Positions 1 to 12,900 of a stretch of DNA of 64,000 bases are shown here, in pieces (the stretch's first letter is position 1; every line of letters begins with the position of its first letter). The notes below the pieces were generated by a model. That model was not told the origin of the DNA. It did no database searches and saw only the letters and a program-made list of their open reading frames with translations. Both the position numbers and the translations under genes were made by a program. Source of the DNA: Dromiciops gliroides. Its lineage: Eukaryota; Chordata; Mammalia; Microbiotheria; Microbiotheriidae. The stretch is from the NCBI RefSeq assembly GCF_019393635.1, contig NC_057862.1:262336441-262400440 (forward strand). The letters are read 5' to 3'.

Positions 1-129
1 AGAAAAACTCAAAGGCCTAGATGGACCCAGGCCTTTATGACTAGGACAACAGCTCTCTCTATTCATCACATTATGCTGCCTCTCCTCACTCACAATGTAT
101 GTAATTAATAGGACAGTATGGAAAGAACA

Positions 130-295
130 AGTTCATTGGTATAGGGAACTCTTAGGTGAGGAAACTCTACCAATGCTGACTGAGACTTGCACCTCCAGGA
201 TCACAGAGCCAGTATGTGTCAGAGGCCAGACCTGACCTCAGAGCTTCCTGGCTTCAAGCCTCGCCCTCAGTCCACAACCCTACACTATATGCCCA
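130..295 (-). repeat. CORE-SINE/MIR-type remnant
   Basis: Degraded antisense copy: GGTGAGGAAACT, then GATCACAGAGCCAG, CAGAGGCCAGACCTGA and CTTCCTGGCTTCAAG correspond to the CORE and tRNA-like parts of MIR-type SINEs. Confidence 0.55.
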
Positions 296-1089
296 TTAGA
301 AGATAATGATGTTCAGGGGTGCTGAGGGGACTCCTAATTCTAATTAGATGGTAGTAAAAGTGACCATCCATAGTTTTTAGATTACTTTCACACTATTTAA
401 AAATCAATTTAGTACATACTTTACTTTCCACAACTATACATGACATAAAATAGAAAAATGAGATATCTGACCACATGCAACATAATAAAAATATTTCACA
501 AAACCAAAGCTTCCCTGAATAGTTTGCATGTTAGAATTTTTAAGCTTTTAATTAAAATTTAAATTGCTACATGTACAAACCACATAACCATCACAAAATT
601 ATATTTTCTATGCAGTGATCAGTCAATTAATTTCTGCACAATGTTATGGATGTCAATATGAACAAATGCAAACAAACTTTCTGCAATGTAGGAGGGAAAT
701 TATATAAAAACAGTGAAATTAATAACATTTTTGGGTACCAAATGAGAAATTGCAGATAATAGTGCCAAGAATTTCAGATTAATGAAAGCATAGCACACAA
801 GGACAAGGTTCATCAATAAAATTTCATTAGAATAATTAATAAATGAATGTAAAATTTTACTTGGCACATCAAGAAAATGTGAATGATGGAAACCTTATAA
901 AGTATTATAAAATATATGCATGTATAAGTGACCTATGTAAATGTTAGAATGAGCTCAAAAAATTCAAACTTTTATTTGTTATACAAATGATTTTAAATGA
1001 AAATATTTTTTAAATGGATTAAGTCAGGTTAATTTTGGGGGGATTAATTAGGCCTTTTCTCTGCTCTAAACTTGAATGTTCTCTAATGT
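296..1089. other. AT-rich CNIH1 intron 2, nothing recognised
   Basis: No open frame, repeat or cornichon exon could be recognised in this AT-rich stretch. Confidence 0.5.
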
Positions 1090-1665
1090 CTTTTGTATAA
1101 AATATGAATTGCTTTCCTTGGTGTTCAAAGCCTGACCTTAGTCCCGTTTTCTAGTCTTTACTCTGCTCTTCACATAGAGCACTCTAACTCTGTGTCTTTT
1201 TTACTAGATGTCTCCTATGCTTACAAGGATATCTCTTTCTAATTTCTGCTTCATAAAATTTCTCACTTCTTTAAGACTTAGCTCAAATACCACCTTTTAC
1301 AGGAAGGAAGCCTTTCTTTTTTTTTTTTTTCCTTTTGCGGGGCAATGGGGGTTAAATGACTTGCCCAGGGTCACACAGCTAGTAAGTGTCAAGTGTCTGA
1401 GGCCGGATTTGAACTCAGGTCCTCCTGAATACAGGGCCGGTGCTTTATCCACTGTGCCACCTAGCCGCCCCAAGGAAGCCTTTCTTAATTTCAATAGTCA
1501 GTGCCTGCCCTTCCTCACTATTTTGCCTTTATTCTGAATGTATTTACATATGAATATATTATTTTTCATGATAAATGAAAAGTTTCTGGGGTCTAGAGAT
1601 TATTTTACTTTTTGTCCTTCTAGCATATAGTAAGCAATTAATATGCTTAATGATGATTGATTACA
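1090..1665 (+). mobile_element. L2 LINE 3' end, interrupted by a SINE
   Basis: Runs such as TTAAGACTTAGCTCAAATACCACC, followed after the SINE by CTTCCTCACTATTTTGCC and TAGCATATAGTAAGC, match the L2 3' region in sense orientation. Confidence 0.6.
1319..1471 (-). mobile_element. short tRNA-derived SINE (WSINE1-like), 15-bp TSD
   Basis: Antisense copy with poly-T at the left and the head CTAGCCGCCCC at the right. The target duplication AAGGAAGCCTTTCTT (1304-1318 and 1472-1486) is perfect, so the copy is young. It sits in an L2. Confidence 0.85.
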
Positions 1666-3566
1666 CAAAAATTCCCCCTTTAAAAAACAGCTATAAAAAT
1701 TTTTTAAAATTGTATTACAAAGACCCATGTTCTAAAACCCCAAAAGGTTTACCTGTATTCCTATAACTAAAAAGCAGTTAAAAAGAGTTTTAATAACAAT
1801 AAAACCCAACTAATTAATAGCTTATTATTCTGATATATATATATATATTCTTTCCATCATTCAATTAAGGCTAATCCGCATATACCAGTATACTCATCAT
1901 ATAAATCTTTAAGCTATTTAAACATATATCTTTAAGTTAGCACTTATAGCTAATACCCAAATAATTACATATTTTAAAACCTGACATCTAAAAAATATGA
2001 ATTGCCAAGCATTTCCATAGAAATGCTCCTTTGAGAAAACAAGGGCTTTTATACAAAAACTTTATTTTAAATTCAAAATATATACTCTATATATCTAATA
2101 AAGCTATATTACTAAACTGAATTATAACAAGCCCATTTAAGATTCAGTTAAAAAAAAAGATTATGAGTTCTTATCCTGTAGGATTAGAACACTATAAAAG
2201 TACTGTCCCAAATGTTTTAAAACTTATAGTTATAAGGATAATAAATATAGACTGGGAATTCTGGTTCTAGTATGAAACCCATTCTCCCCATAAAAGTATA
2301 TGTATTTTTTTAGATCTCTCTTAGGAAACTGTACTTTCAAATCATTTTTGGTGATCATATTTCTTTAGGAACTTTAGTTAACAGAAAGTTAGTCCTCTTC
2401 AAAATTACTTCATGCAAATATGATTTAAAATGACAGAACATCTAATTTAAACATGCATATTAAATTGTCCTTTGTTAATTTCCTTCCCCCATACTTTGGC
2501 AGAAGTAACTTTCAAAACAAATTTTAAATAGGGAAAACTGTCAGATGCACAGCTATTATGTCAACCATCACTACACTCTCCCATCCAAAATAAAGTGTGT
2601 GCATCAAAATAACCCTTCTTCCACTTCCTCACTGCAACATTAGTATATCCTAAGTATATACTTTTTTTTTAAATTTGAGAATTTTTCTTTCTATTAAGAA
2701 AAACAGAAAAAATGAGACACTTTATCTAAATGGAATGTTACTGTTTTAATATCAAGCAAGAAGCTGTTAGGTAAATACTTTTTAAAAAAATGATACATAT
2801 AAGAAAGGATAGACTCTACACTATAAAATAGCTATTGTGAAAACACAGATCTTTCTCATTTTTCTGATAGCAGGTACTTTAGCAACTTCACAATTCAAAC
2901 TCTAGTGTTTCCTAGTGAGCAGGCCAATTCTTCTTATTCTAATTCTATTTTTTGGACCCAGCCACAAGACTGACCATTTAAATAATGGCTACTATAAGAT
3001 AAGAGTAGCTAAAAATTAAATGAAAATTCAAAACAAAGTACATATCTTAAAACTACTTAGTGATAAGTACTTTCTGTTTAATTATCACAAAGGCTTTATT
3101 TATATATTAGAAATACGAAAAGTTCTCATTAACATAGGATGTATGTGGTATTACAGCATAGGCCCTGAGAACTGTATTTTATAAGATTTCAGGGTATTCA
3201 TAAAAGGGAGTAAGGGGAAATTAAAAGGTATAATAGGTTAATGATTATGACAGACTATTACTACTGAGGTCACTTTATTTTAACCAAAATATCTAGAATA
3301 TCCTAAATAAAAAATTAAAGAAATTTGACATATAACATGGTTGTAGTCATAGCACAGAAAAATCATGTATATAAGAAGCATGTAACAGTTTTCCCCACTT
3401 GATTAGCAAGCAAACAGTTGCACAAAATATGAAAAATTTTGAAATTACAAACCTGAACAGGCATGAGAACACACCAAACAAAACATTTACATAAATACAA
3501 TGTTCCTAACCCTCCCCCACAAAATGAAGGTGGCATTAAAACATTAAACTAAAAAGCAGTACACAC
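1666..3566. other. AT-rich CNIH1 intron 2, nothing recognised
   Basis: Very AT-rich, free of the young SINE, with a short TA run near 1838-1850. No exon homology was found on either strand. Confidence 0.5.
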
Positions 3567-3664
3567 CTTTAATGCAATTTTGACTCTTTTAATCTTTTTG
3601 ACCTTTTCAACTGTCTTTGTGCCGACAATGTAAAAAGCAGATTGGGAGAATGTTAGTATGACAG
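3567..3664 (-). other. possible alternative (poison) exon of CNIH1
   Basis: Between acceptor-like TTGTCAG and donor-like GTGTGT on the minus strand lie 98 bp. Read in the phase left by exon 2 they give L-S-Y-stop, so inclusion would end translation. Another frame is open (AFYIVGTKTVEKVKKIKRVK). The polypyrimidine tract is poor, so this is only a candidate. Confidence 0.15.
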
Positions 3665-3858
3665 CTGACAAGATCACCAGCAGATTAATAAGTCAGAATA
3701 TTCAAGCATGAAAGGAAAAGATAATTTTCAAAAGTCTACCTATTTAAAAAAAATACACATGTACTACTTAGATTAATAATAGTAATTTATGATTATATCA
3801 ACATAAAATTAAAGACCTTAAAAGAATAATGAGAATATTTCATTATATTGTAACTTAC

Positions 3859-3927
3859 AGGATTGAGTGTATTACATTGGTCTATAGGATTCTTGTAATC
3901 TGTCTTCAGTTCATCAAATGCTATAAT
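3859..3927 (-). CDS. CNIH1: CNIH1 coding exon 2
   Basis: This exon is 69 bp, 23 codons in phase 0, and too short to stand out as an open frame. The acceptor is TTTTAG just right of 3927 and the donor is GTAAGT at 3858-3853. The encoded peptide begins [12 protein letters not shown] and ends NTLNP, exactly as in vertebrate cornichon after the first helix. Confidence 0.95.
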
Positions 3928-6900
3928 CTAAAATAAAATTAAAGCAATTAGAATTTTTTCTTCAATGAAAACCCACTTGCTCATAGCCCCAAATAATAAG
4001 ACAACTAAAGTATACCAACTTTATACCAATAAATACTTTGTAATCAACTTAATTGCACAAGTTTTGAATTATATTGGGATCATAGATGAAAAGGAATCTC
4101 AAAGGCCTAGCCTCTTCATTTTACAGATGAGGAAACTGAAGTCCAGGGAGATTAAGTGACTTGTCCAAGTTCATAATGTCAGAAACAGGATTTAAGCACA
4201 GGTCTTCCTGACTCCAAGTCCAGCCCTCTATCCTCTTTACCTTAATTCCTCTAAAAATAACTTAGTCATGGTTTACAAAATTATAAACACTTCTTTTAAG
4301 TTATCAATACCAGTGTTTCAGCATTACATTGACATGTCTTTTTTGGGGGGAGGGGAGGTGAGGCAACTGGGGTTAAGTGACTTGTTCAGGGTCACACAGG
4401 CACTAAGTGTCAAGTGTCGGAGGTCAGATCTGAACTCAGGTCTTCCAGGGTCAGTGCTCTATCCACTATCCACTCTATCCACCTACCTGCCCCATCATTC
4501 TTTTTCATGATCTCAATTTGTTCATTATTTCACTCAAGCAAGCATTCATTATGCACTTATTATGTTCCACATACTGTACTAAGAACTACAAATACAACAA
4601 AAGGAAAAAAAATACAAAAATTGTCCCTGCTCTCAAGTAGCTTATCTATTAATGGGGAATATAACAAGTAAACAAATAGAACACATATAAGACACATAGA
4701 GAGTAGAAGGAAGGTAACAAGGAGGTTCAAGTGGATAAGGAGACACGGAAAGGCCTCCTGCAAAAGGTGACATCTGAGTTGTCTTGAAAGATGTGATGGA
4801 TGTCTGAGATGAAGTATCATATATGGGGAACGTCAAGTACTGTTATCATTAGATCATAGAACATGTGGAAGGAAGTGAAGTGTGAAAAGACTGGAAAAAT
4901 AGGAAGGGACCAACTTGTGAAAAGCCTTAAATGCCAAGTCTATATGTTGCCCTGGAGATAAAACAGTGTCAACGGAATTTATGTAGCATGGAAGTGACAT
5001 AGTCAAAACTATACTTCAGGGAAATCACTTTGGTAGTTGTGTGGAGAGACTTGGGGCAGAAAGAGCAATAAGAAGGTTATTGCAAAAGTCCAAGCCTAAC
5101 CTAACAGATGAAGATCCAGCAAAGTCAACTAAGAAGGAATGATCAGATAAGGTGTGGAGAAAACCAAGGAAGAACATGAAAACCCAAAGAGAAGAGAATA
5201 TTCAAGAAGAGAAGGTAACTGACAGAGTCAAATGATGCAGAAAGGTCAGTGAGGATAAGGATTGAGAAATATAATGTTAGATTTGTCAACTAAGAGATCA
5301 CTGGTAACTTTGGGGAGAATAGTTTCAGCTGAATTGTTTCAGAAGCCAAAATGCAGAGGTTTAGAAAAGATGCAAGTGGAAGCACCAAGTATAGACATCT
5401 TTATCAAAGAACATGACAGACAAAGGAAGGAAGTATATAGGACAATCACCATGGGGATAGTAAGATCAAGAGGAGGCTTATGTATGTCTTTAGTTACATA
5501 TACTAATTATATTTCATTGCAGGTTATATTTATGTCAAAACTGGACAGAAATGAAGATGAAGTCATAGTAGGAGCTTAATAAATGTTTACTAACATTAAT
5601 TAGCTCAACATCAAATGAGACGTGTGGTTTTGTTTTCCAAACAATAGGGATCTGTACCTTTACATGTCCCGCTTGTAACCAAAAGCATACATTTTTAGAC
5701 AGACAAATGCAGTTTGTTGTTCAGATTCTGGCCCTGGAAGTGGCCAGAGTGAAGTAAATGGATCCAGGGGACTGCAGTAACCAGCTTCATCAACAATGTG
5801 ATTACTAAATGTTTGTATCAATACAACAAACAGGCCAAATAAAGAACAAATACATTAGTTCAGATATCACCTTTTTATAACTTGAATGATCTGTAATTTC
5901 AATGTCATAATACTTCCTTCCAACCTAAATCACAACTTCATCCATGGGTCTCCCCATCCCATGCAATTCTTGTTTATTTATATTCTCCCATTACTTCCTT
6001 CACGAGAGTCCCACCCAACCTTCTGATGGTTTTCTTCTATGTTTCTAATTATTCCCTACCCTCTTCCCCTCCATATGGCAAGATACCACTTATCATATAA
6101 ACACATGCCACTTTCTGGCCACAAGGGGGCAGTGTCAATAGCATCATCTCTGAGGGAATGGAATTGGACCTATGATTTTACTGGTACAATAAAGTCCAAA
6201 AAAGAACTGGAACCTTCTCTACAATGTAAAATCTTCTTCATCTTCTTCTTCATCATCATCTTTTTCTTTTTTAATAACACTTTTATTTAAATTTTTGAGT
6301 TCCAAATTTTATCCCTCCTTTCCTCCCCCAGGCGGTAAGTAATGAGACATAGGTTATACATGTGCAATTATGTTAAACTACCATGTAAAATCTTAAGAGT
6401 TGCCTGGGACACTGAGAAATTAAATGATTTGCCCAGGGTCACAAAGGGTCACAAATACATTGTTAGAATAAGAACTTGAACCCAGGTCTTCTTGGTGCCA
6501 AGGCAGGCTTTCTAGCTACCATGTTTGTTATAATACCTCTCAGCATCATCATGTAAGAGACTAGGGTCAAAGAGATTTATCACAGCTTCCTGGTTTAAAT
6601 CCTGATCATGCCACGTGTTACATATTTGACTCTAAGCAAATGACAACTTTTCCCCTGGGAAGCCTCGTCTGTAAAATGAGATCTATGATCTCTACAATCA
6701 CTTTGAACTCTAATCTATGCTTCTATATTCATCTTTCTATCAGATGTGATCATTACTGTTATCAACCTCTAAAAATGTTTACCAGTGATTAGCATACCAG
6801 ACTTATCTTTGAAGACATTTCTCAATATTTTAACATACCAGTGTTCATTAAATGTTCTTAGAACTTCAAAAGGTGCTATGTAAAAAAAATAGGCTTATAA

Positions 6901-9900
6901 ACAAAAGAATGCACTCAAACACATTTTTGTTGCACTAAAATGAAGATTAAAAAAAAGAATCACTTAAATTTTAAAATATGCTGAGAACATACTTGTAAAG
7001 GGAATAACAAAATTAGCTCATCACTTGTGAACATTAGCCAGCTGGCTACTCTGCATTCTAGAAATAAAATACAGAAAACAAAGTAGTTAACTTAAGTCCT
7101 ACACTCATGTTGGCCTAGAGGCTATTAAGAGTTCTGTAGATGGACAGCAAGTTTTAGAAAATTCTGTCAGGCTACACCTAACTCTGGCTGGTCTGGTGAT
7201 TCTGCTTCAGGATTGGAATGAAGTGAGCAATTACTTAATCATCTAGGAGTTAACGAAGCCATGTGGAAAGGATTGTTGGCAAAGATACAGGATTGGGTCA
7301 GGTAGACCCAACCTTCCTTCACAACCCCTCTTTCCTGTCTTATCAGAAGGGTTAGTTGATTCACATAGCAGTGGAACAGCCCTGAAGTCTGAAAGGCACT
7401 GCTTCCTAAACCTGGGTGATAGCGAAAGCATGTCATTAACATGAGCCTTAGCTTACTAGCCCAATCAAATCTCAAGGGCAGCTTTCCTACCTTTTAGGGA
7501 AAAACTAGCCATGAGTACACAGAAAACTTTTTGGAGAAACTAGCCAAAACTATAGGGTCTTAAGATACTGCTCCTAGAATGTTGTGTACAGTGACAGCAA
7601 TATTGTTTGTTGAACTGTGAATGACTTAACTATTCCCAGCAATACGATGATCCGAGACAATCCCAAAGGACTAATGATGAAGTATACTATCCATCTCCAA
7701 AGAAAGAACTGATATTTCTTTCATTTAAGTTTTCTTATACAAAATGACTAATATGGTAACATTTTACATAACTGCACATGTATAACCTGACTGCTTACTG
7801 TCTTGGGAAGGGAGGGAAGGAGGAAGAGAATTTGGAACTCAAAATTTTAAATAAAAATGTTTATTATTATTATTTAAAAAGATACTGCTCCTACCATACG
7901 CCACCCCTTGGTGGCAATATACTAAAGATTTTGACCTCAAGGATTCAATAAGCCTAGGAGAAGCAGCAATGTAAGAGAAATTTAGTGCAGATAAAAGAAA
8001 AAAACACACAACAGAATGATAAGGGGAGGGGATGTAAAGTAGCAAAGTAACAAAATATAAATAACCAAGAATCAAATCTGTCATGTGGTGGGTAATGTCT
8101 TGATATAAATCTATGACAAATAGGACTATAAGAGGCCACAGTGCAGAAGACACTTTTGGCAGTCAATAATCTACATTACAGGAAGGGGATCATCTATATA
8201 ATAAAGTATCTCAGAGGATATTACCCTCTTACATGGAGCCTGTCCCAGAGTGAAGACTGATACTGAGAGTTGAGGTATAATCTCTCTCAATGTTTCCCAT
8301 CCTATCATTTGGGACATTTTTTTCCTTCTGGGAAGATGCTGTTTTAATAATCCAAAGAGAAAGAAGACCTGCCAATTGTGAAGGACCTGATCTATTTCCT
8401 GACCCCTCTGAGGGGGCAGAGCTTAAGTGATTCCATGCCAGAGACTTTAGCCTAAGGGCCAAAGAGAGTCAACCAGAACTGTCCAGAAGTTGCCAGTACT
8501 TATAGAATAAGTCTTCCTGGAGGCGAGATCTGAGAAACTTTGGAATAGAGAGGCCTCCTGCCTCCTCCTTCCTAAGGTGGCATTGATCTGTCATAGACAT
8601 GACTTCTGGGAGATGGAACATCTGACCTTAATAGTCAGGGGCAAGCTATTATATAGTACGGGCAAACACACTGAGATGGGGAAAGAGACAATTTACCAGT
8701 TAAGGAAAATGAGTACTCTAAAAGGGATTTGGAAGCTGATGGACAAAAACAGCAGCTTAGTACTTTTAGGGGATTCATATGTTCCTGTGCCCAAAACAAA
8801 AAATCTGCCATGCTAGTAAAGGCATCAACCTTGTTGTTTAGTTCTGCAGAGGGCATATATCTAATGACGGGTGCTGACATGCTCCACATACAACTTTATG
8901 TGGTAGGAAGGACCAGCAAAATTCCTTCATTGGTCCTGATTCTGAGGAGATCTCACTTTTAACCATCAAGTCCCTGTCCAGGACCTATATCACTTGACCA
9001 CCAAGTAATCACTGCAGTTTAGCCTGAAGGATTTGCCATTCCTCAGGTTTTCCTAACTCCCTTTGGCTAGGAGGCAGGATTTAGTGGCCCTTTATGGAAA
9101 AAACTCAAAAAGCATGGATCCAACAAAGGTGGACCAGAAGTCATGTTTTAGTAACTCTCTGAAAAATATTTTTGCCATTTACGAGATTTGATTTTTTCAT
9201 ACATAATGTAAATTCATTTCCTATATATCCTGTATATGATGCTAAGTTATTAAATATGGAAACCTCTTCATGACTTTTGGCCCACCTTATATATAGTTTA
9301 TAAAGTCAAAAAAGAAGAAATCAACATAAATGATCAGTATAATAATGTGGAATGTACACTGGTGAACCTCCTATCGCTTCAAGGAGATAGGCTGGGAATG
9401 TCTTTTCATACCTCTTCTTTCAAACCTGGATCTTTATAATTTTGCAAAATTTGCTTTGGATATTATTTAGGGGGATTCTTTCTTACATTGTTGTAGTCAC
9501 TGTGTAGATGATAATGCTTTCTTGGCTCTGCCTACCTAACGCTATCGATGCAGATTTTTCCATGCCTCTATGTATTCATCACTTAAAGCATAGTAATATA
9601 GTGTATACTACAATTTGCTTATTCACTCCCCAATCAATGGGCATCTACTTTGTTTCCAATTCTTTGCTATAACAAAAAGTACTTGCTATAAATACTTTGG
9701 TATATGAGGACTTTCTTCTTTCATTAAAAAAATTTTAAATTAAAAAAAAATATTAAAAAAAATTCACACTCCTTTGGGGTACAAGCGCAATAGGTTCTCT
9801 CGGTCAAAGGGTAGAGACATTTTTATTCACTTTATTTCCAAATTGCTTTCCAAAATGGTTGTACTGATTCACAGCTCCATCAAAAATCACTAGTCTGCTG

Positions 9901-12900
9901 ATCTTTTCACAAATCCTCAAACATTAACCATTACTGTCTTTATTCATCTTTGTCAATTTAAGAGAGGTAAAACTTCCGGATTGCTATGATTTGCATTTCT
10001 CTTATTATGAATGATTTGGAACATCCTTTCATGTGGTTGTTAGTAGTGTGCAATTTTTTTGAGAACTGTGTGTTTATATCTTTTGTCCACTTTAATCTCC
10101 TGGGGAATGGCTTTTGATCTTTAAAAAATCAGTTAAATGTTGATACATTTTGGATATTAAACCAAAGAAATTTGATACAAAGATCTGTTTTCCCATTTGA
10201 CAACATCCCTCCTTATCCTGGATGCATTAATTTTGTCTGTGCAGAAGTTTTTCCTTTTTCACGGAATCAAAGTTATCTACAAGCATAACTCAGATATTGT
10301 GTGCTCAGTTCCAGACCACTGCAAAGAAGTGACTATTGTAATAAAGTGAGTCCCAAGAATTTTTTTGGTTTCCCAGTGTATATAAAAGTTTTCAGTTGTA
10401 TACAACTCTTTGTAAGCCCATTTGGGGTTTTCTTGCCAAGGATACAGGAGTGGTTTGCCAGTTCCTTCTCTAACTCATTTTACAGATGAGGAACTATGAT
10501 AAACAGGGTTAAAGTGACCTGCCTAGGGTCACACAGCTAGTAAGTGTCTGAGGCTGGATTTGAACTCAGGAAGATGAGTCTTCCTAACTTCAAGTCCAGC
10601 ATGCTATCCACTGCACCACCTAGCTACCCAATATAAAAGTTATGATTACACTATACCGAGGCCTATTAAATAGGCAATAAATAGTACGTATAAAAATGTA
10701 TTTACCTTAATTAATATTCTTTATTGCTAAAAATGCTAATCATCATATAAGACTTCAGGCAAACTATAATCTTTTGGCTGGTGGAGGGTCTTGCCTTGAA
10801 GTTGTGGGCTGCTGGCTGGTCAGAGTCAGGGTTGCTTTAGGCTATGGTGGCTGTGGCAATTTCTTAAAGTAAGACAATAATGAGGTTTGCACATCAACTG
10901 ACTTTTCTTTTCACGAAAGATTTCTCTGTACCATGTGATATTCTTCGATAGCATTTTACCCATTGTTAAAATTGGAGTCAATCCTCTCAAACCCTGCTGT
11001 TCCTTTCTAAACTAAGTTTATATGATGTTCCTCAATATTATGTCTCAGGGCCCAAGGAGAGAAAGAGGAGACAGGGGAACAGTTGGTTGGTGGAATAGTC
11101 AGAACACATACATTTATCAATTAATTTCGCTATCTTATATGGGTACAGTTTATGGAGCTCCAAAATAATTATAATAGTAACATCAAAGATCACTGAAAAT
11201 TTATCAAAATGTGACAAAAAGACACAATGTAAGCATATGTTGTTGGGAAAATGGTGCCAATAGACTTCTTTGATGTCAGTTGCCCTAAACCTTTAATTTG
11301 TAAAAAAACAAAAAACTGCAATATCTGTGAAGTTCAATAAAGTGAAACAATAAAACGAGGTATGCCTACAGTTTGTCTTTTGTAATTGACTCTATCCCTC
11401 CTATGGTTAAGAATACATCTCCTGGGGCGGCTAGGTGGCGCAGTGGATAAAGCACCAGCCCTGGATTCAGGAGTACCTGAGTTCAAATTCGGCCTCAGAC
11501 ACTTGACACTTACTAGCTGTGTGACCCTGGGAAAGTCACTTAACCCCCATTGTCCCACAAAAAAAAAAAAAAAAAGAATACATCTCCTACCCTTACCTAC
11601 CCGTGAGATATATAATATACATCTCTTCTGATTTGGGGGGGGGGGGGCGCATGATATTTAATATTAAGGTCACATCAACTTTGTATTTATTATGGAACAT
11701 GGCATTAAGTGTTGATCTAAGCCTAACTTCTGCTAGACTGCTTTCCAGTTTTGCCAGCAGTTTTTAATCAAATAGGAATTTCTTTAGTAAGCAGTTATAT
11801 TCAAGTTTATTGACTGCTAGGTCATTGAGTTATTTCTGAGTCTTCTTTTTCCAAACTGTTCCACTGAGCTACTTCTGTATATTTTGACCAATACCAAATG
11901 GTTTTGATGACTGCTACTTTATAATACAGTTTGAGATCTGCAAGTGCTATTTCTTTCCATTATTTTGCTTAACATTCAAGATCCTTTTTTTTTTGGTGGT
12001 GGTGCAATGAGGGTTAAGTGACTTGCCCAGGGTCACACAGCTAATAAGTGTCAAGTGTCTGAAGCCATATTTGAACCCAGGTCTTCCCGAATCCAGAGAT
12101 GGTGCTTTATCCACTGTGCCACCTAGCTGCCCCCAAGATCCTTTATTTTTTTTTATTTTTTTTAATTTTTAGGGCCAGAGAGGGTTAAGTGACTTGCCCA
12201 GGGTCACGCAGCTAGTATCAAGTGTCTGAGGCCTGATTTGAACTCAGGTCCTCCTGAATCCAAGGCCAGTGCTTTATTCACTGTGCCACCTAGCTGCCCC
12301 CGATCCTTTATTTTTTAAAAAATTCTTTAAGAAATTAATTTACTTATTTTAACTTCCTTTTCTTTTTATATTTTGAATTACAAATTCTCTCCTCTCTACT
12401 CCTTCACCACCTACTGAGAGGCAAGCAAAATTATATCAATTATACACATGAAATCATGCAAAACATATTTCCATATTAGTCATATTGCAAAAAAAAAAAA
12501 AGGGGAAGAAAATTATACTACAATTTGAACTAAGTTCATTAGTTCTCTCTAGGGAGGTGGAGAGCATTTTTTCATCATGAATCCTTTGGAACTGTCTTAG
12601 ATCATTGTACTGATCAGAATAGCTAATCATCATTACAACAATGCTGTTAATATACACAATGATCTCCTGGTTTTTCTCAAGTTACTTTGAATCATTTTGC
12701 CATGTCCCCACCCCAAAACCACTACCTTTGTCATTTGCCGTAACACAAAAGTACTCTATCACGATTATATATGACAACTTGTTCCTCCATTCCCCAGCTG
12801 ATGAGCATCCTTTCAATTTCCAGTTCTCTGCCATCAGAGAAAGATCCGTTATAAATATTACATTATGAAGATTTCTATTTTACCCTCTGGATCTAAGATA

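Noticed and set aside
1..3858. Search for CNIH1 exons 3 to 5
   Set aside because: No minus-strand match to LVLPEYLIHAF, CAAEWLTLGLN or later cornichon blocks was seen, so these exons are taken to lie outside the window.
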